From Naematelia aurantialba (taxonomy: Eukaryota > Basidiomycota > Tremellomycetes > Tremellales > Naemateliaceae), in assembly GCA_021527695.1 (NCBI GenBank), contig JAKFAO010000008.1, forward strand, positions 1,302,001-1,366,000: a stretch of 64,000 nucleotides of DNA, written 5' to 3'. The notes beneath the pieces are model-generated. The model saw only the letters and a program-made list of their open reading frames with translations. It did no database searches and had not been told where the DNA came from. Each line of letters begins with the position of its first letter. Position 1 is the stretch's first letter. Positions 31,036 through 42,253 of this stretch are shown piece after piece. The translations under genes and the position numbers were made by a program.

Positions 31036-34000
31036 ATGAGCAGCATGTTGACCACTCCGCAGGTTATAATCCATCCGCCCGACATGGCTGCACATACCGC
31101 ATCCCCTTCCAACCGGCTCCGTCTACACGATCCCGCCACGAGCGCTGCGAACGCTGCTCGGCATTCGATCATCTCATCATCCGCCAAGGGCTGGTCACCG
31201 CTGCAGATCAACAAGCGAGACTCGGCAACATCGCCTCTGAAGCCATCTCCAAACATGTCTTCCCCGGAAAGGTCGCCAAGCGGCGTCACTTCGTCGCCTC
31301 GTCGCACGAGTAATTCGTTCAAACACGTCGCGAGAAACTCGCTCGTCTCCAACTCGCCTTTCAAATCGCCCACAACTACACAAGGCCAGCAAGCTGCGGG
31401 CCTGGTGGTGGACTTGCCGTCCAAAGACAATGTCATCCACGAGCGGCGGTATGCGGCACCGCGACCTCTGGGTCAAACACCCGACAAGGCTGCAGGAGTG
31501 GCATCAACGCCCAAAGCAGCGATCGGCCTCGGTATCAGCGCTCGACCAAAATCGTCCAGTCGAGTTCCCAGTGGTAGCGGCTCGGCTGTGTCGGGTACCA
31601 GGAAGGCATCAGGCGAAAAGAATAAAGTTCCCGTTCCGCCTGCCAGTGGAGAAAAGCGGGTGTCGGGAGACAGGAAAGTATCTGGAAGCAAAGAGAACGA
31701 TAGTCCGGACATCAAGGCGGGTAAACGGGTGCCCAGAACCTCGACGGGGTTGAAAGGTTTGGCCAAGAACGAATACGTTTCCAAAAGCCCCTTCCTCAGC
31801 CACTCCAAGAGGATTCCCTCGGGCGATCACTCCTCTCGCAACTACGACGGCTCTCCTGGACCTTCGCCAAAGACCTTCCCAGTTCAACGAGATGATGTCT
31901 TCTCGTCGCCCTCACCTCGGCGTACATCTGGCGGCCAAAGACGGTCATCGCCTTCGCCAAACGCACTGCGGCCTGGAGCCCGTCAGTCGGACTCACCAAC
32001 ACCATCTCCGCCCCGGACTTTCACCAACCCTACCGTTCTCAGTCTCTCATCCACCATCCGGCCTTCCCCTCTAGGCCTCCCTACTCTCGGACCCGGTCTT
32101 CAGGTTCAGGACGAGACGACGCCTACTCCAACACCACAGAAATCAAGCATGACGCCATCACGCCGGCTGCGAGGACCGAGGAATCTCTCTGGCGCCGAGT
32201 CTCCTAGCCGCAAGACAGTTACTTTCCAGTCGGTTCCCGACGTCAAGGAATTTGATCGGATGAGCGTGGAAGGATCTGCCGATGGCAGTTTTGATATCGA
32301 GCGAGAAGATGATCAGCAATGGCAGGACGACGAGCACAGGGATGATAGCCTGGATGAGATCTTGTCTTCTAGTAATGGTGGATCACAAGAACTTCTCGAC
32401 CAGCTAGGTGTGCTTCGGGTGGTCAATCCTGATGATTCACCACTTCTTTCGGATGTCGGACATCAAAACAACGATGATGAATCGACCACGGCAGACTTCG
32501 TCAATACGCTCATCGAAGAAGGTCTTTTCAGTCCACCACAAATGGCAACCCCCGTATTCGAAGACCAGCCTGCGTTCGAGATACCACCAGAGGACACCGC
32601 TCGCCCCGTCGCAAATTTCCTGTCAACCCCGTCCATGGGAGATTCAGTTCACGCTACTCCTCTTCTTGCAAAAATGCCAGGATTTGACGCGCCTGTCTTT
32701 CCCGACACTGATTCCGATGGGGTGCCGTATGGACGAACTCATCACGCTGAGCGCGTGGCCCTTGCGCATTCCCTTCCGCCGTTGGATAAGATTTCTCCAA
32801 TAGAACAGCCCGCGCTCCCACACGAGGACGACCACGCGATGCTCCTGAATGCAAATGCCGCTCAACCGGCTCTTCCTGGTCGACCTGCCGTTTCCGAGGA
32901 CGGCCCTAGGCTCCATCAGTCTGGTGCTATGCATGATCCCTTCATCACCCTTCAGACCGCGACCAACGTTCTTTCACCCCCGCTAGCACGAATGGAAGAC
33001 GGAATCCCGCTCGGTCGCACCAGTCATGCCGAGAGGGTTCACGCGGCCCGTGTTCTCGCCACCCAGTCTATCGGACTCGGCATGCCGCGTTCTCCCGCTG
33101 TGAGCAAAGGCCTAACGAACGTACAAGCTTCCGATAGCTCCAAAGAGTCCGTCAGGACGTTGTCGGGTCGCGATGTGAGCGTAGATGGCAGAGAGGTGAT
33201 GTTCGATGCGAGCTTCGAGGATGTACCGCTTGACGAGGCGCCGAAGTGGAAGAGAATGTCTCAGCCGCCACAGCCACGGCCTCTGGATGTGCCCAGTCCG
33301 GTAGCCAGTCCTTCAGTGGCGCCTCAACAAGATGATAAGGTTGAGAAGCGGGTGAGTTACGTCCAGAGCTGAGCATAGATGTCAACTTACGGTTTCAGTC
33401 GAGCAAGCTAAACTTTTCGCTTCCCTCTATCGGGCTCACATCACCGTTTTCGTTCTCAGCACCGACAATGGACAACCCGAAAGTGCCATCTTCAGGGTCC
33501 TCGGAAGATGGACCAGAGCGTCCACTCACTCCCCCCTCCATGATTGCCAAGGACAACAGCAAGGATAGTCCTCATCGTCTTCCTGAGCTCGAGTTTGGCG
33601 AATTGACTCTGAGCGAAAAGAGACCTTCGCCGTCTTACTATGACCCGTTCGCGTCCAGTGGCGACGGAGAGGCGAAACCTGTCAAAAGCCAGCCATCAAT
33701 GGTCCCATCATCCCCTAAAGCTGAGGCGGCGCCCAAGACAGCAACCTCGTCATGGGAAGGGTCAACCACGTCCAAGGTCAGGCAGAGGATTTCTCGTGAG
33801 ATGATCCGTGAAACCATCCAGCAGCGGATTGCAGACGGATCTATTTCCAAACGAAGCTCTTTTATGGGAGCTCCTACGACTATCGCTACTACCTCTGTTG
33901 TGCCTCCGAAATCCGCATCTCCGACGACCATGGCTAGTCGTTCCGCTTTGCACCTGCAATCCGGATCTGTCGACAAGGACCTTCCACCTCCTCCGCCAGC

Positions 34001-36525
34001 GAAAGATCTGCGCAGCCACACCATGGCCCAGGCTGCGACAACCAATGAGGCCAATTCAACAGGTCAAACCTCCTCGGATCGTCCTGCAATGCGACCGCGC
34101 TCTCAGACTCAATCTGCTCACGACGTGCTCAAGGCCGGTGAGAAAGACGGTCTGATTGACGAGCCTCGTTCTGCGTTGGATCAGCTTGTGGCCGATATCT
34201 TGCCCAAAACTCCAACTGAGGTCGTAGACCAACAACCCAAGCTTGTGGGCATATTGCAGAAGCCTAAACAACCTCAGTCACTGGTGCTCTCGCCACCCGC
34301 ACCACGGGCACCTAGCGGAGGTGCAGAAGGGGGAATGACTTTGAGTACCCAGACGAGCCGCACCGAACTCGGTGAAGCGGCTCGGGGGAACAGGACGGTC
34401 TCCGGAGTCGGCTCGAGCAGTCGAAAGCCTCGACGCAGTCTTAGTACGGGGGACGTTTGGGACGAGGCGGAGCCGGTGAGGCGCACCAACTCCGGAATAA
34501 GACTTGTGCGCTAATGGTTCTAGGTGAAGACTTTTAGGCATTCCGCCAATTCTCGATTGACTCTTGGGGGAATGCACGATGGCGTCAGCATGCTTGATGC
34601 ATTCCAGGAGGATATCGGCCACATCGGCTCGGACGTGAGCCTTTTTCGGTAGACTATGTGCTCACGAAACAGCGTGGATACAAGGTGAAAGAGCGTCCTA
34701 AAGTCAAAGCTAGCTACGGCGACAAGGTCGGCCATAGTCGAGCTGGAGGTGATATCGACAACGGAAAAGCTTGGCGAGCTCTCAGAAGGCCATCAGACAT
34801 GGTAGGTTCTGTCCAATGTGATTTTCAATTCGGTACTAAGTCATCAGAATGAACATGCCGCAGAGATCCGAGCTATGAGGGCGAGGGAGGCTGTCAACGG
34901 CAAAGCCTCTGGCAACATCTTTGTAAAGGGTGAGCTGGCAATCTCGTGATATCAGCAGCTGACGAAACAGTCCTTGGCATTGAGGGTCTCACGGTGCCAA
35001 TACCAGAGCACCAAACCATGTTCTGCATCACGCTTGATAATGGCATCGACTACATTCGCACGCCTTACACTGTTCTGACGGAAGGTGCCAGGGTGAACCA
35101 AGAATTCTCTTTGTAAGTCGGTCAAACTGACGATTGCTAATTCTACAGGGTTGAGCATCCCAATTTCGAGTTCTCCTTGTCGCTTGACATCCGACGCGAT
35201 CCACACATCCTCAAGGCCTTGCACGAGAAGCACAACACGCCGATCGCCACTCTGGCCATATCAAGTCCGAGCCCGGCAAAGACATCTGGTTTCCGGGCTC
35301 TCTTCAGCTCGCCGAGGAAGGCTAGATCAGGTCGACCTGAGTCTCGCGCCGGTACACCACAGCCCACACCGGCCCCCGCGCCGGCGGACAACATCGCCCG
35401 CTACCTCGCCACGCCTTCGAGTTCCACCATAGCAAAGACTCATGTTGCATTCAAACCTATCGCCAAGAACTGCGAAGCAAAAGTCCTTGAGATCAGGTAT
35501 CCGATGTTTGCCATGTTCAAGGGCGAGCCAGATAGATCCAGTGTCAACTCGGAAGGCACCAGTTCGCGAAAGCAGGTAGCGAAGATCACGCTACAGATTT
35601 TCAGACTACCGCCGTTGCCGGGTTTGAAACCGGAAGACCTGCCGGGAAGCATCGATGAGTGCTTGAGGGGTATTCGGCACCATGCATGGCACGAGCACGA
35701 ATACCATGAAGGTGTATTGACGCAACAAGGCGGCGATTGCTCAGTGAGTCACACGAGATTTAATACAAGCAACCAGCTCCGCCCCACGTGACTGACGCAA
35801 GAGCTAATCCGCCTGTGTAGCTGCCCAAGCGACGCATGTTCAAATTGATCGGCGGCAGCCTGGTCGCGATCAACGAAGTCACCAAGAAACAGGTAGCTTC
35901 GATTGATCTGCGGCGCATGACGGCTGTCGTCGATCTGAACCCTGGCAGCAGCGCTGGAGCAGGAGGATCGCCAAAATCAACTAGGACGGCGGTGACGTAT
36001 CGACCTCGGAATTCGGACGAGGTGTGGAGTGCGCGCCCGCGCAGCTTCCGCGTCGAGTTTGGAGAGGACGATGACGAGGGGATTGTGTTTGAGGCTGATC
36101 GGGCCGAGGACAAGGCCGTCTGGTGAGTGCTGTTGCCGTTCACAACCTCGGTCGTCGCGTGTCCCTGGGTATCGGAATTTTGTCCACGGCGGTCAGCGGC
36201 CACAGGCTCTATCTGTATTTCTCGCTCCGTATTCCTATCAGTGTTTCTCACTCTGGCATGACTGTTCTGTGTTTGCGCAAGTGGACGGCGAGCTGATTGG
36301 CACAGGATGGAGACACTGATCGGCCTGATCGACAAGATCCCATCGAATCCGCTCTGGGCGGAGCTGCTCGCTCAGCGGCAGCGGGAGCGCGCGCAAAAAC
36401 GGTCCGCAAGCTCGACGAGCCTGGCTGGCGGCGCAGGTCGGCGGAGCAGTAGTGGTGTTCGGGGGCGGGAGAAGAGGGAGAGGGAGAGTATTGCGATGGG
36501 CGGCACGGGCGCGATCACGCGATGA
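31036..36525 (+). CDS. BUD4: Bud4-like anillin-homology / PH-domain protein (septum and bud-site landmark)
   Basis: Nine exons: 31036-33351, 33399-34475, 34524-34634, 34673-34801, 34848-34929, 34971-35112, 35149-35743, 35821-36122, 36306-36525; 1,657 aa. Residues 1 to about 1,150 are Ser/Pro-rich and disordered with many SP sites. The anillin-like region starts near 1,240 (VKVLGIEGLTVPIPEHQ, then NGIDYIRTPY). A PH domain spans about 1,485-1,615 (LPKRRMFKLIGGSLVAINE, then SIDLRRMTAVVDL and WMETLIGLID). Known for Bud4/Mid2: it binds septins and organises the septum. The upstream frame is open but has no ATG. A motif GRTxHAERV occurs twice in the disordered part. The C-terminal tail is Arg/Gly/Ser-rich. 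The window covers the entire gene. Confidence 0.93.
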
Positions 36526-37358
36526 GCGATGAGGTATCCTCTTGGCGAGGAGGTGGCGCTGGTCACACCGGGGTGTGGAGAACATTTGGTTCGGATATAT
36601 GAGGGGACGACAGAATCTGGGTGCCGAGGATGAGGGTGATGCAGTATGACGGTAATACATGATATTTTGAGTTTGCCACTGGCGAACTGTGAATTGTTTT
36701 TCTTGTTTTTGTTTTCTCGACCGTGCAATCTGATTGTACTGTGCATATTCACGGGTCTTGTATGGTCCAGTCTTTCGTCTCGTATATGCAGTGATATGCC
36801 GCGTTTGATCATCTCACCTACACGTATCTAGTCTCCGTTGCCGACGGCATTATGTGCGATGAACGGCAACGAGGGTCAGTCCTGACGCGCCAGCCCCAGT
36901 GTCAGCCCCAAGTGTCAGTCACGAGTCTGCGCTACTGGTGAAGATGTGATAAGATAGAGCATCTGATCTCGATATTGGTCTACAACAGTCGCCGTATGCT
37001 CGGCCTATAGATCCATCCACCCATCCACCCATCCACCTATCGGCACTGACGTATACGCCCATCGGCGCCTCGACATATCGCTGTGAGACCTATACCCATC
37101 CACTTATCAACCTCCTACCTTAGTCATCTGCCGCTCCAGCTTCTGCAGACCGATCTGACATGTCCAGTCGTCTCGAGGTATCATGATTCGCACGCGCTCG
37201 TCACAGATGTCGTTGGTGTCAAGATTCACACGTCGGATCGCGAGCACTTTGGGCTGGCAGAACGGCGAATTCTACTCGTCTAGTGAACAATGAACAGGCT
37301 ACAGTGTACCGGACGCCAAGTGCACAGAAAGGGGGCGACGGGACTCGGACTCGAAGAG
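36526..37358. other. Convergent 3'-3' spacer
   Basis: Contains a CCATCCAC-type tandem repeat at 37012-37040 and a T-rich stretch near 36690. No gene recognised. Confidence 0.5.
37012..37040. repeat. (CCATCCAC)n short repeat
   Basis: About three and a half imperfect 8-bp units. Confidence 0.8.
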
Positions 37359-39908
37359 CTAGATGTCGAGTTGCGCCAGCGCGCGATCGGTCTCCAGCAT
37401 TCCTAGATCTCTCTCATCGTCGTCGTGCGAGTCAAGAAGCACCGCAAACCGGCAGTCATCGCCGCTACAGATAGTGTCAGCACACCTCATCGGAGTGGGC
37501 CAGGGGCAACACGTAGACGTGTAAACTCACAAAGGACAGTTACGGCCCCGCGGACATTTATGCCTGCATTGTTAGTGGATGACTATGGTCAACAAACTCA
37601 ATGCGCTCACCCATAGACGCATTCGTCGTCGGAAAAATGACCTGAACTCCACATCAATATGATGATCCAATCATTGGCTTAGATACGACTCACACTTTCC
37701 CTCGGCGACGTACGGACACAGCATCTGCTTGGTCAAGATGGTCAATTCCTCCATCTGGCTATTGTTTAATTCTGCAACCGCAGTCAGCGACTGACTGCTC
37801 TACCAGGCATTCGGTGATCTCACTGTATTTGTGACCATATTGACATCTATCTCCAGCCTTACATCCCCGACTTCCAAGATAATGTCTGGATCACCGTCAG
37901 ACTCGAACCATTTATCGAGACACGTAATCAGCACTTACGCATGGCAAGGCCGCGGTCGCAGATTTCTTACGGTCCCGCTTACACTGATTCCACCTGAGCC
38001 TTTAGGTTTCTCCTCCTTCTTGTCTTTTTTAATCTTTCTCTTTCCAGCTTCTTTCCAATCTTCGTTCTTGCCGTTGTCCTTGCTTAGCAACTGCCTTCGA
38101 CCCAGGTCGCGCCATTCAAACGAGTCGCTGTCGGACGAGTCTGACGAGGTGGGTGCGGGAACGTCCAACAGCTCCCCTTGTCGTTTCGATGTTGGTTTCG
38201 CTGACGTTGATGGATGCTGTACTGCGGCCGCAAAGGAACCGGATACAGGCGGGAGTTTGGTGGTACGGAACAGATCGGGAATGGAGACCACTCGTGACGT
38301 ATAAGGTTGGAGTCCCTGTGCCATGTCGTCGTACCCTTTGAGCAGGAGGAGCTTAGATAATCGAGATTCGGTTTGCAGACTACGGTTGGGGTGTCAGCTA
38401 TGCATGCGACCCTGGTATAGCAGCTCACGATGACAGAACGTTTGCATAGCCATTATCATGAGTTGCTCCAAGAAGAATCAGTTCGCATTGGCCGTTCCGT
38501 GTATATAGGCGGAGATGTTCTACAAACGTCACTCACACACCCGATGCAAGGTTGGATGGACTTACCGCGAATTTTGGAATCGGTTGCCTCTTTGCCTGGG
38601 CCGACATCTATGACTGATGTCTTGTCAGCACCACTTAGGTGCACATCGGAAGCGACTCACCCGTGAAGAGATCATGAGCCGAAGAGAACCCTTGCCAGAA
38701 GCTGTCGAAGACGCCCCACGAAGAGATCAGTCCCAACTGACGGTAATCAGCACACTAACTCAAAGGAAGGGGAGGCGTGTCACCTTTGTCAAAGTCGTCC
38801 CAAGCCCGCTCTTATTCAAGAATATTTGCACAATTACGCTGCCAAGGTCGCGAGGCGCCGGTGGCAAACGCCCTACTGCTCCCGATACAACATTGCCCTT
38901 GGCATCGACCACAAGTTCGGCGGACACAGGCGACAAGGATGGATCAGTCTGTTGAGAGATACTCGGGAGGGCAGACAGCAAAGCCTGAGCCGCTCGTTGA
39001 CCGCCAGCGAAACCAGCCTGCAGCAATTCATCGCAGAACTGTTCCCATGAGCAGCCAAACATATCCAGACAGGCCTCCTCACAATGTGACCGTCGCCGTC
39101 AATGAGTACGGCGGTGAAAGGTGTGCCAGATGAGAGGGCAAGGCTTGGCTGAGGAATCAGCCCCTAAAGTGTTCACTGAAAGGCTTACCTTAGATCTCAG
39201 TAAAGCGAGCTCCGCTTCCAGATTCTTCCTGGTGGCGTCGACTCTTGCCCACTCTGCCTTCCATAGGTCGACCTCCTTTCGGAGACCAGCGAGTTCGTGA
39301 TTTTGAGCGAGAAGAGGTTTGATGAGATCGTTGATAGCACTTAGATGTGCTGCGACTTGCGACGAGGGGTCATGCGGCGTCGATACTCCGTGCAAATGCG
39401 GGCTCGTATCGTTGGCCAATGTGAATCTCTGGTTGCGAAGGGGAGTCAGAGGTGGTAAGGCGGGACTGTACAGATTTGACGTGGCCGACAGAAGGGGAGC
39501 TTCAGAAACCTTGGAGCCGTCATAGTTCATGGGTGGCGATATTCTGGGCACCGGCTTGTCTCTAGCGTCACTCACAGAAGGCGTCCACACGTCACTGGCG
39601 GGCCTTGCCCAAGTATTGACCCCCTCGAAGAAGCCGTTGCCGAGGCCGCTCGGCAACCTGGTCCTTTCGTGATACTTTTGTGTGGTAGAAGGAAGAGTCA
39701 CCAAGTCTATATCATTTGTGCTGGCGGTTCTGGCACTCATGGGGGGCGATCGTGTCACCCGGCTACCTAGCTGTCCGGAGGGGAGAGGGTCGCCGATGGC
39801 TCCGTGCGGTGTGTACGGCGGGTTTGCGAGGCCAGACATGTCGAGCGTTTCTTGACCGAAGGAGGGATCACTTTGAAACTGCCTTATAAGCTGCGCGGCC
39901 AGGGTCAT
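37359..39908 (-). CDS. CCCH zinc-finger protein with DUF7923-like domain
   Basis: Multi-exon, ATG 39908 (MTLAAQLIRQFQ), stop TAG 37359-37361. Order: a Ser/Pro-rich region; a coiled coil (NDLIKPLLAQNHELAGLRKEVDLWKAEW then ATRKNLEAELALL); a domain with TAVLIDGDGHIFCDELLQAGFAGG...AALLSAL, GNVVSGAVGRLPP and VIVQIFLNKSGLGTTL, which looks like the NYN-type fold of fungal DUF7923 proteins; an acidic/basic linker; then a CCCH finger assembled across introns, C-x7-C-x6-C-x3-H (CPYVAEGK-CHFSDDE-CVYGH), and a second Cys cluster (CPRGRNCPFGDDC). CCCH fingers usually bind RNA; the Asp-rich core could be nuclease-like, but catalysis is unproven. The DUF7923 name is from memory of the family. The start is the first ATG and could be incomplete. 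Confidence 0.8.
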
Positions 39909-40466
39909 GAGAAACGTGGATTGGCTAACCTTTGTCCGACTCAACTGTCGAGCTCAGGAAGAACACCGAAACGCTCTTTTGACGAGGGTAGTGAGCACAG
40001 GTCGCTGAAACGCGTTCAGACTCGGCGATGACCAGACTTTCACAGAGGTGATTCAGATTTGCGGACTCTCATAGCGATCAAGTGAGAGTGAGCTACAACT
40101 CTGTCAAGGAGAGATGATGGAGATGAGGGGAAAGGCAAGAGATGCTCGAGACGTTTGATGGACAAAAATGGAGCAACCTCCACACGTTTCATAGCCGCGC
40201 CTACTGGATAATAGGCATGCAATGTGGACGATCGTCGTTGTTAGGCATGTGAGAGGCACCTTCGTTTGGTAGACTTGGCTGGAGCTCCGCATTTTGATGG
40301 TGCCTGGCGTTGGCAATTTCGTCAAATCGCGCGATCTGAACGTCCACATTTCTGTGCTAAAGGCGTGATCACTTCGTCAATCCATTCTGTCAACTGGGGT
40401 TTCCGTTCTTGACACTTGATCTATCATCACTACATCTCCAGTACCACACCTACCACTGCAGACAAC
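39909..40466. promoter_or_regulatory. Divergent promoter region, CCCH gene and peroxiredoxin
   Basis: 558 bases between divergent ATGs. No further gene or clear TATA box. Pyrimidine-rich sequence precedes the peroxiredoxin ATG. Confidence 0.45.
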
Positions 40467-41907
40467 ATGGCTCTCCGACTTGGCGACACTGCTCCTGATT
40501 TCGAGGTATGACTCCGTCTCGCCTCGGTTCAGTAGCTGACAACCTGCAGGCCGAGACCACCATCGGAAAGATCAGAGTCAGTGGTTGCCACACGTTCGTA
40601 GGCACGTAACTGATCCTTCCCAGTTCCACGACTACATCAAGGGATCGTGGGCTATCCTGTTCTCGCACCCCGATGACTACGTGAGTGGGACAGCAATGGC
40701 ACGTCTGTCAATCTCGTTGCTGAAGGATCGGTGTAGACGCCGGTGTGTACCACTGAGCTTTCGGCTGTCGCTTTGTCGTATGCCGACTTTGCATCGCGAG
40801 GTGTGAAGGTGCGTGCTCTGTTCAGTTACTATGCGAACAGGAGCTGATCTGGCTGTTACTTTCGACACTTTTCTCGTCTGTCATACTTCTGCACCTTCTC
40901 ATTCCCCTTCACCTCTTTTCTTGTCTCCCATTCTTGTCTTGCACGCTTTCCGTCTGTTCTTTCGTTCCTCTTTCGTTCCTTCTCTCCTTCTCTCCTTCTC
41001 TCCTTCTCTCCTTCTCTCCTTCTCTCCTTCTCTCCTTCTCTCCTTCTCTCCTTCTCTCCTTCTCTCCTTCTCTCCTTCTCTCCTTCTCTCCTTCTCTCCT
41101 TCTCTCCTTCTCTCCTTCTCTCCTTCTCTCCTATCTCCGGTGGCTCTCGGCAACCCCCCTATAGCTCATCGGCCTGTCCGCCAACAACGTCTCGTCCCAT
41201 GACGGGTGGATCAAAGACATCAACGCCCTCCACCCTGAGGGCCCCGAGGTTGATTTCCCGATCATCGGCGACGAGGACCGCAAAGTCGCGACACTGTACG
41301 GCATGCTCGACAACCTCGACAAGACCAACGTCGACAAGAAGGGGCTTCCCTTGACCGTCCGCACCGTGTTTGTCATCGACCCCAACGCCGTCATCCGCTT
41401 GACCCTTGCCTACCCCGCTTCGACCGGGCGCAACTTCCCCGAGCTGCTCAGGGTCATCGACTCGCTCCAGCTCGGCGACAAGTACAAGGTGAGCGGCGTG
41501 CTTCCCAATTGTTCTCGCGGGGTACTCTTCTATTCTTGTGGTCTACGCACATGCAATGTGTACACCCCCTCTTCTCACTCTTCGCTCCCTGCCATGGCGT
41601 GGTTATTCTTCTTGCTTTCGTACGCTACTCGAACTCGACGTTCTCCCCCAACACCCGCCATTTTCACCTTCGCTTTCCACGTCCGAGCGGACAGCTAACA
41701 CACGCACTAGGTCGTCACACCAGCGAACTGGACACCTGGCACAGGCAAAGTAATCATCCACGCTTCCGTCCAGGGAGACAAGGTGAAGGAACTGTTCGGA
41801 GACGACGTCGAGACCGTCTACGTAAGTTCAGCATCATGACCGTTGCTGATTTACAGCCTTACCTGCGTTACACTACGGATCCCTCGGCGAAGGCATTTTC
41901 TGCGTAA
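40467..41907 (+). CDS. 1-Cys peroxiredoxin (Prx6-type)
   Basis: Seven exons: 40467-40505, 40550-40576, 40624-40680, 40737-40808, 41165-41488, 41711-41821, 41857-41907; 226 aa, the usual Prx6 length. The peroxidatic Cys lies in DYTPVCTTELS (the motif spans the third intron). Also seen: the N-terminal RLGDTAPDFEAET, the conserved Arg region KGLPLTVRTVFVIDPN, and the C-terminal extension VVTPANWTPG typical of the 1-Cys group. Known role: it reduces H2O2 and organic/phospholipid hydroperoxides. No N-terminal mitochondrial presequence is seen, so it is probably cytosolic (inferred). The fourth intron is expanded by an 8-bp polypyrimidine array that ends close to the 3' splice site. Confidence 0.96.
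40980..41132. repeat. 8-bp polypyrimidine minisatellite (TCTCTCCT)n in the peroxiredoxin intron
   Basis: About 19 near-perfect copies with no interruption, one strand pure pyrimidine. It fills almost half of the intron 40809-41164. ORFs predicted here on either strand are repeat artefacts. Confidence 0.96.
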
Positions 41908-41940
41908 ATTGGCTACTGAGATGGTCTTGATGCAAAAGTG

Positions 41941-41974
41941 ATTTGAAGCGCCTTGTTATTTGAAGCGCCTTGTT
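41941..41974. repeat. 17-bp tandem duplication
   Basis: Two head-to-tail copies of ATTTGAAGCGCCTTGTT. Confidence 0.9.
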
Positions 41975-42165
41975 ATGCGCGGCGTGTTGTTTTCCGAGGT
42001 GTCACGATGCAATGCCGTCATTCGCGGTCTGACGCCATGATTGGTCCTCCGACACCCGGAGACGCCACACCATGTGCTGATTCATACATGACATGCCATG
42101 CTAACCTATATAAACTATCTGCTAGACGCTTTGTTCCTAAAGTCTGATTTGAGTAAACGACATGC

Positions 42166-42219
42166 GCGTATCCATCATACAGTGAAGTCAACGCGTATCC
42201 ATCATACAGTGCAGTCAAC
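42166..42219. repeat. 27-bp tandem duplication
   Basis: Two adjacent copies starting GCGTATCCATCATACAGTG, with one mismatch (A/C). Confidence 0.9.
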
Positions 42220-42253
42220 ACAGATAGCTATCACCCAATACTCCTCGTAGTCC

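Larger units (their letters stand above)
41908..42253. other. Spacer with two tandem duplications
   Basis: Convergent spacer. It holds a 17-bp duplication (41941-41974, unit ATTTGAAGCGCCTTGTT) and a 27-bp duplication (42166-42219, unit begins GCGTATCCATCATACAGTG). Confidence 0.75.

Noticed and set aside
40813..41202. 129-aa frame rich in LLSFSPSL repeats (and its minus-strand REGEKERR counterpart)
   Set aside because: Both frames are made by the 8-bp repeat inside a peroxiredoxin intron; a pure repeat cannot support a gene call.
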